A DNA stretch of 64,000 nt from Mesorhizobium loti R88b. Its GTDB lineage: Bacteria; Pseudomonadota; Alphaproteobacteria; Rhizobiales; Rhizobiaceae. The DNA lies in assembly GCF_013170845.1 (NCBI RefSeq), contig NZ_CP033367.1, positions 6,263,001-6,327,000 on the forward strand, in the 5' to 3' direction. The translations under genes and the position numbers were made by a program. A model generated the notes under the pieces. The model ran no database searches, was not told the DNA's origin, and was given only the letters and a program-made list of their open reading frames with translations. Shown piece by piece: positions 1-9,297 of the stretch (position 1 is the first letter of the stretch; each line of letters starts with the position of its first letter).

Positions 1-268
1 GGGACGCCGATCGCGCCGTTTCAGTCTTGGTAAATCACTACGAGAAATCCGCGGCTCTGTGCGCCGGTAGATTCCGATTGTCAAACGGCTTCCAAAACTG
101 ACCCTCGATCGGCGTCCAATCAGTGCCGATGGCGATCGTGCGCGCGATGTCGTCGATCACTTTTGTCTGCATCGATCAAATGGCGGTAATGGCGTTGAGC
201 CGCGGCAGATTCGAGTGGCGTTCGCCGTCTGCCAGTGCCACAGTCCGCCAGCAATCGGCGGGGTGAAA

Positions 269-1225
269 ATGACCCGAGTAGTGATCATCGGCGGCAGCGG
301 GCATGTCGGCACGTACCTGGTGCCAAGGCTGGTCGAGGCCGGATATGAAGTGGTCAATGTCAGCCGCGGCCAGCGCGCAGCTTATACGCTGAATGCGGCG
401 TGGAAATCGGTCGAGCCAGTGGTGATCGACCGCGACACGGAGGAAAAGGCTGGCACCTTCGGCGAGAAGGTCCGCGCGCTGAACGCCGATATCGTGGTGG
501 ACATGATTTCCTTCACCCTCGACAGCACCAAGCAGATCGTCGGCGCGCTGCGAGGCGAGGTGCAGCATTTCCTCCATTGCGGCACCATCTGGGTCTATGG
601 GCACAACACCGCGATCCCCGCGACAGAGGACCAGCCGAAAAACCCGTTCGGCAGCTATGGCACGCAAAAGGCCGAGATCGAGACCTGGCTGCTCAACGAA
701 GCCAGGAGGAACGGCTTTCCAGCCACGGTGTTTCGGCCCGGCCATATCGTTGGGCCCGGCTGGGAGCCACTCAATCCGGCGGGGCACTTCGACGTCGGCG
801 TGTTCTCCCAGATCGCCCGTGGCGAGCGGCTTGTGCTGCCCAATCTTGGCAACGAGACAGTGCATCACGTGCATGCCGACGACGTAGCACAGATGGTTAT
901 GCGAGCCATCGCGAACTGGAGGAACGCGGTTGGCGAGGCCTTCAACACCGTTTCGCCACAGGCGATCAATCTGCGCGGCTACGCCGAGGCCATGTACAAC
1001 CGGTTCGGCCACGCGCCGCGGCTGAGCTTCGAGCCGTTCGATACGTGGAAGGGCAAGCAGACTGAAGAAAACTGGCGCGCCTCCTGGGAGCACATTGCAC
1101 GCAGTCCGAGTCATTCGATCGCCAAGGCGCGGAACCTCCTGGGCTACGACCCGCGGTATTCGTCGCTGCAAGCAATATATGAATCAGTCGAGTGGCTGGT
1201 GGCGAACGGGAAACTCAACCGGTAG
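269..1225 (+). CDS. NAD-dependent epimerase/dehydratase (extended SDR)
   Basis: Cytoplasmic NAD(P)-dependent oxidoreductase or epimerase of the extended SDR superfamily; the substrate, probably a nucleotide sugar or sugar-like compound, cannot be read from the sequence. The 318-residue product opens with the Rossmann loop GGSGHVG at residues 8-14 and carries the SDR catalytic pair as YGTQK at residues 130-134. Length is normal for the family and the C-terminus is intact. The frame is open back to 215, but the ATG at 269 is preceded by a purine-rich GGCGGGG and places the Rossmann strand at the N-terminus as expected, so it is preferred. It stands alone: no gene is linked to it upstream in the window, and about 430 bases separate it from the DUF2231 gene. 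Confidence 0.85.
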   Translation: MTRVVIIGGSGHVGTYLVPRLVEAGYEVVNVSRGQRAAYTLNAAWKSVEPVVIDRDTEEKAGTFGEKVRALNADIVVDMISFTLDSTKQIVGALRGEVQHFLHCGTIWVYGHNTAIPATEDQPKNPFGSYGTQKAEIETWLLNEARRNGFPATVFRPGHIVGPGWEPLNPAGHFDVGVFSQIARGERLVLPNLGNETVHHVHADDVAQMVMRAIANWRNAVGEAFNTVSPQAINLRGYAEAMYNRFGHAPRLSFEPFDTWKGKQTEENWRASWEHIARSPSHSIAKARNLLGYDPRYSSLQAIYESVEWLVANGKLNR

Positions 1226-1657
1226 GAGAGCCCGGAAATTTCCCAGCTTCGGCGCCTTCGAAACCGCCATTGCATCTATCAAATGAGAGTGCAGGTTTCC
1301 CTCGCTAGGCGTAACTCCAACTTTGGAGGGCTGATGCGAGGAAGTGATGGATATCAAGAAACTCGTCACCGACCTTTCGCAATCCCTTCTACGACGACGC
1401 TCCGCATCCCCGACTTCCATGCCGATTCTGAAATCGCTCGCCGACAAGCGTCCCGATTATCCGAAGACCAGGCAGACCCCAGCATACCGACCCCTCAAAA
1501 CGCATGAGCCGCGGGCCTCGAACATGTAGGTCGACGAGATCTGGCGGCATTCTCAACCCCAGCGGTTGCCAGATTTCAGACGCGTGACAGCCCCCAGGGA
1601 ACCTCCCTGCTGTGAGCGGGTTGATTTGCGTCGCCCGTTCGCAACCGGATTGCTTCC
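1226..1657. other. Intergenic gap with a possible gene remnant
   Basis: About 430 bases without a convincing gene. A short frame begins at the ATG at 1347 behind a good Shine-Dalgarno (GAGGAAG), reads DIKKLVTDLSQS and then, after a one-base shift, FYDDAPHP. This faintly recalls the N-terminus of cyclase-family (kynurenine formamidase-like) proteins. The match is too short to call; no other signal is seen. Confidence 0.3.
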
Positions 1658-2110
1658 ATGCTCAAAGAGACTTCCCAACCGGCGCCTATCGTTGTCGAGC
1701 GGCGCCCTTTACACGCACTCCTCGTCCCCTTCCCCATCGTTTGTTTCACCGGCGCGCTGCTCACTGATATTGCATACTGGCGAACGGCCGAGATGATGTG
1801 GGCAGATTTTTCGGCCTGGCTGCTGACGTTCGGACTGGCGTTCGGGGTCCTGGCGGCGCTGGCTGGCCTGTTCGATTTCTTCACCAATCGGCTCGTGCGC
1901 CGGTATTCGCGGGGATGGCTGCACATGCTCGGCAACATCGCCGTGCTGGTGCTGTCTGTCCTAAACGCTTTCGTCCATAGCCGCGACGCCTGGACGTCGG
2001 TCGTCCCAACCGGACTGACGCTTTCTGCAGTGGTGGTCGTTTTGATGATTTTCACCGCATCGATTGGCGGTTCCCTGGCAACAACTGAGGTGGCGGGAGT
2101 GACCCGGTGA
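1658..2110 (+). CDS. DUF2231 family membrane protein
   Basis: Small integral membrane protein of the DUF2231 family; the molecular function is unknown, but family members are often found beside respiratory or redox genes. The 150-residue product has an N-terminal HALLVPFPIV stretch typical of DUF2231 followed by four hydrophobic segments (roughly residues 20-42, 54-76, 88-106 and 115-140) with charged loops between. Its stop codon overlaps the GTG start of the sugar dehydrogenase (GTGA at 2107-2110), which suggests translational coupling. With the downstream dehydrogenase and cyoABCD it probably forms one respiratory operon. The ATG at 1658 has only a weak ribosome-binding site. Confidence 0.8.
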   Translation: MLKETSQPAPIVVERRPLHALLVPFPIVCFTGALLTDIAYWRTAEMMWADFSAWLLTFGLAFGVLAALAGLFDFFTNRLVRRYSRGWLHMLGNIAVLVLSVLNAFVHSRDAWTSVVPTGLTLSAVVVVLMIFTASIGGSLATTEVAGVTR

Positions 2111-3461
2111 TACCTGTCTCTGTGCCGGCCATAAAAATTCTGCGCGCCACAACCGTCATTCTGTTGAGTGCCACCGCTTTCGGCCTGACAGGCTGTAGCG
2201 ACGACGCAGCCGATCCGAGCACACAGATCGGTCCCAACCCGACACTGCCGGAACCGCAGCAATATCTCATTCCGCCGATGAACCTCGCCAAGGTCGTTGC
2301 TGGTCCAAGGATGAAACGCCAACGGTCCCGCAGGGTCTGCAGATCCACGCCATGGCAAGCGATCTCTCGCACCCGCGTTCGCTCTACACGCTGCCCAACG
2401 GCGACGTTCTGGTGATCGAGTCACAAGGTCCCGGCAGCGAACCGATCAAGCGGCCAAAAGACCTGATCATGGGGTTCCTGCAGTCGCTGGCGAGCTCCGG
2501 TGGTGGCGGCGAGAAAAAGCCGACAAATCAGATCACGCTGCTGCGCGACGCGGATGGTGACGGCGTTCTGGAAACCAGGACCGTGTTTCTCGATCATTTG
2601 AACTCGCCGTTCGGCGTCGCCCTGGTGGCCAATGATTTCTATGTCGCCAACACCGATGCGATCGTGCGCTATCCCTACACACCTGGCGCAACGAATATCT
2701 CCGAACAGGGAACGGTTCTGACGCCCCTGCCCGGCGGCCCCATTGATCACCACTGGACAAAGAGCCTGGTTGCCAGTCGGGATGGCACGTTGCTCTATGT
2801 CGGCGTCGGCTCGAACAGCAACATCACTGAAAACGGCATCCAGGCGGAAAAGGACCGCGCGGCGATCTGGGAGGTCGATCGGGCAACCGGGCGTTCGAGG
2901 ATCTTCGCCAGTGGCCTGCGCAATCCAAACGGCCTCACCTGGGAGCCGAAGACAGGCGCGCTGTGGGCCATCGTCAACGAGCGCGACGAACTTGGCCCAA
3001 ACCTGGCCCCGGACTACATGACCTCGGTTAAGGATGGCGCGTTCTACGGCTGGCCCTACAGTTACTATGGCCAGCATGTCGATCCTCGCGTCATGCCGCA
3101 GCGGCCGGATCTGGTCGCCAAGGCGATACCGCCTGATTATGCGCTGAGTTCACATGTGGCGCCGCTGGGACTTGCCTTCTACACCGGCAGCACGCTGCCG
3201 CAGACCTATCAGGGCGGAGCCTTTGTCGGCGAGCACGGCAGTTGGGACCGGCCCGCGCTCAATGGCTACAAGGTCGTCTTCGTGCCGTTCAAGGACGGGC
3301 ATCCTGATGGCATGGCACAGGACTTCGTGACCGGCTTTCTAAACGGGAAGGATGAAGCCCGTGGTCGTCCGGTCGGACTGGCCGTAGACAAATCTGGCGC
3401 GTTGCTGATTGCCGATGACGTCGGCAACAAAGTCTGGCGCGTCACGGCAGCAGCCAAATGA
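2107..3461 (+). pseudogene. Sorbosone-type PQQ/beta-propeller sugar dehydrogenase, frameshifted
   Basis: Secreted lipoprotein of the sorbosone dehydrogenase/glucose dehydrogenase beta-propeller family, expected to oxidise a sugar or aldehyde in the periplasm and pass electrons to the respiratory chain. The first part starts at GTG 2107 and has a lipoprotein signal peptide with lipobox LTGC (Cys30). The second part, open from 2352 in another frame to the stop at 3461, carries the propeller with LSHPRSLYTLPNGDVLV, FASGLRNPNGL and GEHGSWDRP. The frames join if one base is restored near 2298-2300, giving KVVGWSKDETPTVPQGL across the junction. As read the gene is broken; a sequencing error is a real alternative because everything else is conserved. 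The next gene, cyoA, starts 40 bases downstream and would supply a terminal oxidase. Confidence 0.8.
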
Positions 3462-3500
3462 CAGTCGTCACCGGCCAGCGTCTGCTGATACGGTAGCCCG

Positions 3501-4343
3501 ATGCATGACACGTGGTCGTGGCTTTCGGGAATTCTGGCTCCGCAGGGACCAATCGCCGCCAGCGAGTTGAAAATCCTGCTCAATGCAACGGCGATCATGC
3601 TGGCCGTGATTGTGCCGGTGATTGTCCTGACACTCGGCTTTGCCTGGTGGTTTCGCGTCGGCAACAAGAATGCCCAACGGCTCCCCAACTGGTCTTATTC
3701 GGGGCGCATCGAGTTGGTAATCTGGTCGATCCCGACGCTGATCGTCGTCTTTCTCGGCGGCATTGCCTGGCTTGGCAGCCACGACCTTGATCCCTATCGC
3801 GAGATTCAGTCGAAGACGCCACCTCTGACTGTCCAGGTCGTATCGCTCGATTGGAAATGGCTGTTCATCTATCCAGACAAGAACCTGGCGAGCGTCAATC
3901 AACTGGTCCTGCCGGCCAGCACGCCGGTCAATTTTCAGCTGACATCGGCCAGCGTCATGAACAGCTTTTTCGTTCCGCAGCTTGGCAGCCAGATCTACAC
4001 AATGGCCGGCATGACGACCCGTCTGAGCTTGCAGGCGGATAGAACCGGCATTTTCCCGGGCATCTCCGCGCAATTCAGCGGCGCCGGCTTTTCCGACATG
4101 CGCTTCGATGTGGTGGTCAAGTCCGGCGATGACTTTGAGGCCTGGGTCAACACCACCCGTCAGAGCAAAAGTGTTCTGGATCAGACGGGTTTTGCCAGGC
4201 TTGCCCGGCAGAGTTCCAACGTGGCGCCGGCGACCTTTGCCGGCGTAGAACCGCGGCTGTTCGATACCATCGTCGCCGGTACCGCCCACGCGCCTGACGC
4301 GCAGGCGATGCAGTCCAACCAGATGCCAAGCGCTGGGGAGTGA
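3501..4343 (+). CDS. cyoA: Cytochrome bo3 quinol oxidase subunit II
   Basis: Subunit II of the haem-copper ubiquinol oxidase, anchored in the inner membrane with a periplasmic cupredoxin-like domain. The 280-residue product shows two transmembrane helices (about residues 30-53 and 72-92), then the quinol-oxidase-type domain with [13 protein letters not shown], the [21 protein letters not shown] region and [10 protein letters not shown]. The cysteine and histidine ligands of the CuA centre of cytochrome c oxidases are absent at these positions, which marks a quinol oxidase. It is shorter at the N-terminus than classical CyoA: the cleaved lipoprotein signal and its cysteine are missing, and the protein begins close to where the mature chain normally starts. 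Four-gene operon with cyoBCD. Confidence 0.95.
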   Translation: MHDTWSWLSGILAPQGPIAASELKILLNATAIMLAVIVPVIVLTLGFAWWFRVGNKNAQRLPNWSYSGRIELVIWSIPTLIVVFLGGIAWLGSHDLDPYREIQSKTPPLTVQVVSLDWKWLFIYPDKNLASVNQLVLPASTPVNFQLTSASVMNSFFVPQLGSQIYTMAGMTTRLSLQADRTGIFPGISAQFSGAGFSDMRFDVVVKSGDDFEAWVNTTRQSKSVLDQTGFARLARQSSNVAPATFAGVEPRLFDTIVAGTAHAPDAQAMQSNQMPSAGE

Positions 4344-4345
4344 GC

Positions 4346-6313
4346 ATGTTCGGCAAACTCACCTGGAGCGCCATTCCCTTCGACCAACCGATCCCGCTGG
4401 CGGCCTCGCTGCTCGTTGTCGTTGCGATAGCCACGATTGCTGGCCTTATCACCTGGCGCGGCTGGTGGCCGTATCTGTGGCGGGAATGGATCACCAGCGT
4501 CGATCACAAGCGTATCGGCGTGATGTATGTCGTGCTGGCGCTGGTCATGTTGCTGCGCGGCTTCATCGACGCCATCATGATGCGCACGCAACTGGCACTG
4601 GCCGCAGCGGGTGCCCAAGGCTATCTCACTTCCGATCACTACGACCAGATATTCTCGGCGCACGGCACGATCATGATCTTTTTCGTGGCGATGACGTTCA
4701 TGGTCGGGCTGATGAATTTCGCGGTGCCCTTGCAACTGGGTGTTCGCGACGTGGCCTTCCCGGTGCTCAATTCGGTCAGCTTCTGGCTGACCGCTGCGGG
4801 CGTGCTGCTCGTCAACCTGTCCCTCGTGGTGGGAGAGTTTGCCAAGACCGGCTGGCTTGCCTATCCGCCGCTATCCGAACTCGCCTATTCGCCAGGCGTC
4901 GGCGTCGACTATTACCTGTGGGCGCTCCAGATATCAGGCGTCGGCACGCTTTTGTCCGGTATCAACCTCACCACCACCATCCTCAAGCTGCGTGCCAAGG
5001 GCATGGGCTACATGCGCATGCCGATCTTCTGCTGGACGGCGCTGGCGTCGAACCTGCTGATCATCGCCGCATTTCCAATCCTGACCGCCACCTTCGCCAT
5101 GCTTTTGCTGGACCGCTATCTCGGTTTTCATTTCTTCACCAACGAACTTGGCGGCAACGCCATGATGTACATCAACCTGATCTGGGCGTGGGGTCATCCC
5201 GAGGTCTACATCCTGATCCTGCCCGCTTTCGGCGTGTTCTCGGAGGTGATCGCAACCTTCTCGGAAAAGCCTCTCTTCGGCTATCGCTCCATGGTCATCG
5301 CGACGATGGCCATCTGCATGCTGTCGTTCATGGTCTGGCTGCATCACTTCTTCACCATGGGTGCAGGTGCCGACGTTAACGCCTTCTTCGGCATTATGAC
5401 CATGATCATTGCCGTCCCGACCGGCGTTAAGATCTTCAACTGGCTGTTCACGCTCTATGGCGGCAATATCCGTTTCGAGGCGCCGCTGTACTGGGCTTTG
5501 GGCTTCATGATCACCTTCGTCATCGGCGGCATGACCGGCGTGCTGCTGGCCATTCCGCCGGTCGACTTCGTCACCCACAACAGCCTGTTCCTCGTCGCCC
5601 ATTTTCACAATGTGATCATCGGCGGCGTGCTGTTCGGCGCCTTCGCCGGCTACACATTCTGGTTTCCGAAGGCTTTCGGCTTTTCCTTGCACGAGGGTTT
5701 GGGCAAGGCGATCTTCTGGTGCTGGTTCATCGGCTTCTATCTCGCCTTCATGCCACTCTACGTGCTCGGCCTGATGGGCGCGACCCGCCGCATGCAGCAC
5801 TATGCCGAAGCCGGGTGGCAACCGCTGATGATCGCGGCACTTGTCGGCGCGGTCGTCATCGCCGTTGGTGTTCTCCTCACCATTGTTCAGCTTGTGGTCA
5901 GCGTCCGCGGCCGCGACCAGCGGCGCGATGTCAGCGGCGATCCGTGGAACGGTCGGACGCTGGAATGGTCGACGCCCTCGCCGCCGCCGCCGTGGAACTT
6001 CACCATCGCGCCAATTGTCGATGGATTGGACGCCTATTGGGCAGCGAGGCAACAGGCGCGCTCCCGAGATAGAGACAAAGCTGAACTTGAGCCCATACTC
6101 ATGCCGAAAAACAGCCCCATCGGTGCGATTGTGGCATTCTTCGCCGTGGCCACCGGCTTCGGTCTGGTCTGGCACATCTGGTGGATGGCAATTGCTGGCC
6201 TGATCGGCATCCTCGCCACGTGCCTGGCTCGTGCTTGGCAAGTTTCCACGGACGAAGACACATCGCCCGAGACGATCGGGGCATTCCAGCACCAATCTGG
6301 ATACCAACCATGA
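4346..6313 (+). CDS. cyoB: Cytochrome bo3 quinol oxidase subunit I
   Basis: Catalytic subunit I of the proton-pumping ubiquinol oxidase; binds low-spin haem b and the haem-CuB centre that reduces oxygen to water. The product of about 655 residues has the extra N-terminal helix seen in CyoB, then the core of conserved helices with [22 protein letters not shown], the paired histidines in [11 protein letters not shown] and [11 protein letters not shown], all expected haem or copper ligand motifs. Length is normal. ATG 4346 is preferred because GGGGAG lies five bases upstream; an in-frame GTG at 4340 overlaps the cyoA stop and is the alternative. The 3' end overlaps cyoC by four bases (ATGA). Confidence 0.96.
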   Translation: MFGKLTWSAIPFDQPIPLAASLLVVVAIATIAGLITWRGWWPYLWREWITSVDHKRIGVMYVVLALVMLLRGFIDAIMMRTQLALAAAGAQGYLTSDHYDQIFSAHGTIMIFFVAMTFMVGLMNFAVPLQLGVRDVAFPVLNSVSFWLTAAGVLLVNLSLVVGEFAKTGWLAYPPLSELAYSPGVGVDYYLWALQISGVGTLLSGINLTTTILKLRAKGMGYMRMPIFCWTALASNLLIIAAFPILTATFAMLLLDRYLGFHFFTNELGGNAMMYINLIWAWGHPEVYILILPAFGVFSEVIATFSEKPLFGYRSMVIATMAICMLSFMVWLHHFFTMGAGADVNAFFGIMTMIIAVPTGVKIFNWLFTLYGGNIRFEAPLYWALGFMITFVIGGMTGVLLAIPPVDFVTHNSLFLVAHFHNVIIGGVLFGAFAGYTFWFPKAFGFSLHEGLGKAIFWCWFIGFYLAFMPLYVLGLMGATRRMQHYAEAGWQPLMIAALVGAVVIAVGVLLTIVQLVVSVRGRDQRRDVSGDPWNGRTLEWSTPSPPPPWNFTIAPIVDGLDAYWAARQQARSRDRDKAELEPILMPKNSPIGAIVAFFAVATGFGLVWHIWWMAIAGLIGILATCLARAWQVSTDEDTSPETIGAFQHQSGYQP

Positions 6314-6942
6314 CGCAAGCCGATGTCGTGGTCGCCGGAGCAGATCTAGACCCACCCGCAATGCCCTTGTCGCAACGCGGACCAGCATCGACCGACGTGG
6401 TCGTGCGTTTCGGCTTCTGGCTCTTTCTGCTGAGCGATATCGTGGTGTTTTCAGCACTGTTCGCAGCCTACGCCGTCCTTTCACATCAGACGGCCGGCGG
6501 GCCTGCCGGCCCGCAACTTTTCGAGCGCGGCCGAACGCTTCTTGAAACCGGATGCCTGCTCACCTCGAGCTTCACATGCGGTGTCATGTCCCTGGCGGTG
6601 CAGCGCCGCAGCGCCGCTCAGGTCTATGGCTGGGCAGCCGCAACCTTTGCATTGGGATGTCTCTTTGTCGGACTTGAGGTTTCGGAATTCGCAGGCTTGA
6701 TTGCGGCCGGCGCCGGATCGACCCGAAGTGCTTTCCTGTCGGCGTTCTTCACCCTGGTCGGCACACACGGCCTGCATGTCGGTCTCGCCCTGTGCTGGCT
6801 GCTGGTGATGATGGCGCAGGTCGCCACACTGGGCTTCCATCCCATGGTCATGCGCAGGGTGCTTTGCTTCAGCCTGTTCTGGCATGCGCTCGACATCGTC
6901 TGGATCGGCGTTTTCACCATCGTCTATTTTGGAGCCCGTTGA
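6310..6942 (+). CDS. cyoC: Cytochrome bo3 quinol oxidase subunit III
   Basis: Non-catalytic subunit III of the quinol oxidase, an integral membrane protein that stabilises subunit I. The 210-residue product has five hydrophobic segments, with the family motifs [24 protein letters not shown] and [12 protein letters not shown]. The glutamate inside the second motif is the conserved helix-III acidic residue of the family. The start at 6310 overlaps the cyoB stop in ATGA, and its own stop overlaps the cyoD start (TGATG), so translation of the set is likely coupled. The frame is open further upstream, but that stretch is a shadow of cyoB. Confidence 0.95.
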   Translation: MTQADVVVAGADLDPPAMPLSQRGPASTDVVVRFGFWLFLLSDIVVFSALFAAYAVLSHQTAGGPAGPQLFERGRTLLETGCLLTSSFTCGVMSLAVQRRSAAQVYGWAAATFALGCLFVGLEVSEFAGLIAAGAGSTRSAFLSAFFTLVGTHGLHVGLALCWLLVMMAQVATLGFHPMVMRRVLCFSLFWHALDIVWIGVFTIVYFGAR

Positions 6943-7316
6943 TGGAACAGGACGACAGCGCGCTGACCGATGACCACGTACCGGGCGAACATCGCGACGG
7001 ACAACAGAGCATCAGAAGCTATCTGCTCGGCTTCGGCCTGGCAGTGGTGCTGACGCTGGCCTCCTTCTGGGCGGCTCAGACGGGCCTCGTCTACGCACCG
7101 GCCGTGCCCATACTTCTTGCCGCACTCGCCGTCGGGCAAATGGGCGTCCATCTGGTTTTCTTTCTGCACATCTCCAGCGGCCCGGAAGACACCAACAACA
7201 TCCTAGCCTTGGCATTTGGCGTGTTCGTCGTGGGATTGATCGTGTTTGGCTCCATGCTGATCATGGCGCAACTCAACGCAAACATGATGCCTCCTGACCA
7301 ATTGATGCAGATGTAG
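6942..7316 (+). CDS. cyoD: Cytochrome bo3 quinol oxidase subunit IV
   Basis: Small subunit IV of the quinol oxidase, needed for assembly of the CuB site in characterised systems. The 124-residue product has a charged N-terminal tail followed by three transmembrane helices (about residues 28-47, 52-72 and 85-105), with the typical GQMGVHLVFFLH motif in the second helix. Length matches the family (about 110-130). It begins inside the cyoC stop codon and is the last gene of the cyo operon; the following 250 bases contain no gene. No haem O synthase gene (cyoE) is found next to it, so haem O must come from elsewhere in the genome if this oxidase is a true bo3 enzyme. Confidence 0.95.
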   Translation: MEQDDSALTDDHVPGEHRDGQQSIRSYLLGFGLAVVLTLASFWAAQTGLVYAPAVPILLAALAVGQMGVHLVFFLHISSGPEDTNNILALAFGVFVVGLIVFGSMLIMAQLNANMMPPDQLMQM

Positions 7317-7568
7317 TGTCGGGCGGCCGTGCTTGGAGTCCACAACAGGGAACCTTGCCGTCACAATAGCCGCCATAGCCGCCGCGAATTCTCTAGGTAA
7401 AGGGCGCGGCAGCTTTGGCCTCAACGTCGGAGCGCTAGACTTGGCGATCTGCATCGCATTTCTCATCCAACCGCAGCGACCCAGGGAGACTTAAGCCGAC
7501 CCGCCATAGTGCCTACCGGACTGCGCGGAGCGGGGCGTGGACCGCACTGATGATGGGGAACCTGGTTC

Positions 7569-8357
7569 TTGCGAAGCCGTTGTGGACTATCAATAGAGGT
7601 CCTGCGCTTGAGCGAACCAGTCCCAGATATCGAGCGCAGGCCTCTCGGAAGTCCCCGCCCTCCCCCGCCGTCTCGGATCAGCGGTGCTTCCGGACAAGGC
7701 AAGCACAGGCTTATTGCGGGGATGCTTGTAGCCTGCCTCGTTCTCGGCTTCGGAGTGCTCGCCGAAGAAGTCCTGGAAGGCGACACAACCAAATTTGATC
7801 TGGCCATTATGTCGGCCCTTCGCGCGGCCGATCCGGCCTACCCGATCGGTCCGCCATGGCTTCAGGAAGCGGCCAGGGATGTGACCTCAATCGGCAGCGT
7901 GGTGTTTCTCGGCTTCGTGTTGCTGGCAGGGGTTGTCTATCTGCTTCTGGTCCACAAGCGGGCTCTGGCCATTTGGATGGCGGTGGCGGTGGTCGGCGGC
8001 GAACTGCTTGGCACGATCCTCAAGTTGAGCTTCGACCGGCCCAGGCCGGAGATCCCTCATGTCACGCGAGTATTCACGGCAAGCTTCCCGAGTGGGCATG
8101 CAATGCTTTCGGCGATCACGTTCCTGACCGTGGGTGCCCTCCTTTCACACGCAAATCAGGATTTGCGTCTCAAAGCCTATTTCATGTCGCTCGCCGTGTT
8201 TCTAACAGTGGCCGTTGGGATAAGCCGGGTCTATCTCGCGGTCCATTATCCGACCGATGTCCTGGCCGGATGGTGCATCGGATCTGGCTGGGCGATCCTG
8301 TGTTGGACAGTCGCGTTATGGTTTCAGGAAAGGCCAAAGCGGGAGCTGAAGACTTGA
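7569..8357 (+). CDS. PAP2-family membrane phosphatase
   Basis: Integral membrane lipid phosphatase of the type-2 phosphatidic acid phosphatase (PAP2) family, expected to act on phosphatidate, undecaprenyl diphosphate or a similar lipid phosphate at the periplasmic face. The three phosphatase motifs are all present in order: KLSFDRPRP, then PSGH, then SRVYLAVHYPTDVLAG. Several hydrophobic helices surround them. The N-terminal 45 residues are proline- and arginine-rich and unlike the family, so the true start may lie downstream, for example at an in-frame TTG near 7608. The stop overlaps the likely translation start region of the lipid kinase, so the two lipid enzymes probably form an operon. 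Confidence 0.88.
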   Translation: MRSRCGLSIEVLRLSEPVPDIERRPLGSPRPPPPSRISGASGQGKHRLIAGMLVACLVLGFGVLAEEVLEGDTTKFDLAIMSALRAADPAYPIGPPWLQEAARDVTSIGSVVFLGFVLLAGVVYLLLVHKRALAIWMAVAVVGGELLGTILKLSFDRPRPEIPHVTRVFTASFPSGHAMLSAITFLTVGALLSHANQDLRLKAYFMSLAVFLTVAVGISRVYLAVHYPTDVLAGWCIGSGWAILCWTVALWFQERPKRELKT

Positions 8358-8362
8358 AGGTT

Positions 8363-9280
8363 ATGGCGCTCATCAACAAAAGTGCCGGCGCTGCGGCGCG
8401 CAAGGGCGACATCGCGAAAGCCGTTCGGGACGGGTTCGCCGAACGTGGCGTCGAGACGGATGTGCGATTGGTGGACGGACGAGAGGTTGAAGAGCTCGCT
8501 CGGCGCTTCGTTGCCGAAAATAGGTCGAGGTCCGGCCATGGACTAACATTGGTGGTGGGCGGTGGCGACGGCACTCTCGGCAGCGCGGCCTCGGCGCTGG
8601 CGGGGACGGATGTGGTGCTCGGTGTCCTTCCGCTCGGCACATTAAACCACTTTGCCAAGGATTTGGGCGTGCCGCTCGACCTCAAGGCGGCGATCGATAC
8701 AATCGCGACCGGCAAGCCTGTGGCGGTCGATGTCGCCGAGGTCAACGGCCGCGTTTTTCTCAACAACTCATCGATTGGGATCTATCCCTTTTTTGTTGCA
8801 AAGCGTTCAGCCGAGCAGCGGCGCCGCGGGTTCAGTAAGCTCGCCGCCATCGGACCCGCTATCATGAGAACGTTGAGATTCGCGTCCTGGCAGGCTGTCC
8901 ACGTCGCTGCCCAGGGCACCCGCGAAAGATTGCTGACGCCCTGCGTGTTTGTTGGCAACAATTTCTACGACATCGCCGAGCTTGGCCACCGCCGCAGCCT
9001 CTCGTCAAAAGAGTTGTGCGTTTATGTCGTCAAGCGGCAGTCCTGGTTTGGACTGGCATTGCTTCCGTTCAAGATCGCGTTTGGCATGATCGACTCCACC
9101 CGAGATATTGAAATCTATCGGGCTGGTTCGCTCCAGATCACATCGCATCGCCACGCCATGCTGGTTTCTCTGGACGGCGAAGCCGTCAGCATGGACATGC
9201 CCCTGAACTTTCAGATTCGACCGGCGGCCTTGCAGGTCCTTGCCCCTGTCAAAATGACCAGAGCCGCTGGCCGTAGCTGA
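8363..9280 (+). CDS. Diacylglycerol kinase-family lipid kinase
   Basis: Soluble or membrane-associated kinase of the diacylglycerol/sphingosine kinase catalytic family (YegS/BmrU-like), which phosphorylates a lipid using ATP. The product of about 305 residues carries the nucleotide-binding motif VVGGGDGTLG, followed by GVLPLGTLNHFAKDLG and, near the C-terminus, VSLDGEAVSMDMP, all diagnostic. The start is uncertain: ATG 8363 begins right at the expected first strand (MALINKSAG), while TTG 8354 and ATG 8318 overlap the previous gene. Together with the preceding lipid phosphatase and the following phosphoesterase it makes a three-gene phospholipid turnover cluster. Confidence 0.88.
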   Translation: MALINKSAGAAARKGDIAKAVRDGFAERGVETDVRLVDGREVEELARRFVAENRSRSGHGLTLVVGGGDGTLGSAASALAGTDVVLGVLPLGTLNHFAKDLGVPLDLKAAIDTIATGKPVAVDVAEVNGRVFLNNSSIGIYPFFVAKRSAEQRRRGFSKLAAIGPAIMRTLRFASWQAVHVAAQGTRERLLTPCVFVGNNFYDIAELGHRRSLSSKELCVYVVKRQSWFGLALLPFKIAFGMIDSTRDIEIYRAGSLQITSHRHAMLVSLDGEAVSMDMPLNFQIRPAALQVLAPVKMTRAAGRS

Positions 9281-9297
9281 AAGCGGAGAACCTTTCA

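Noticed and set aside
1..33. Possible 3' end of a plus-strand gene (10 codons then TAA)
   Set aside because: Too short to judge; any frame at a window edge can look like this.
38..172. 44-codon minus-strand frame starting with ATG at 172
   Set aside because: No ribosome-binding site, no recognisable family and only 44 codons; cannot be told from chance.
176..1171. Long minus-strand frame opposite the epimerase
   Set aside because: Antisense shadow of a GC-rich gene; no homologous features.
1347..1440. Cyclase-family-like start behind a good ribosome-binding site
   Set aside because: Only about 20 residues, with a frameshift needed; similarity is not enough for a gene or pseudogene call.
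4934..6484. 516-codon minus-strand frame opposite cyoB
   Set aside because: Composition is that of antisense to membrane helices (rich in D, H, R, Q); clear shadow of cyoB.
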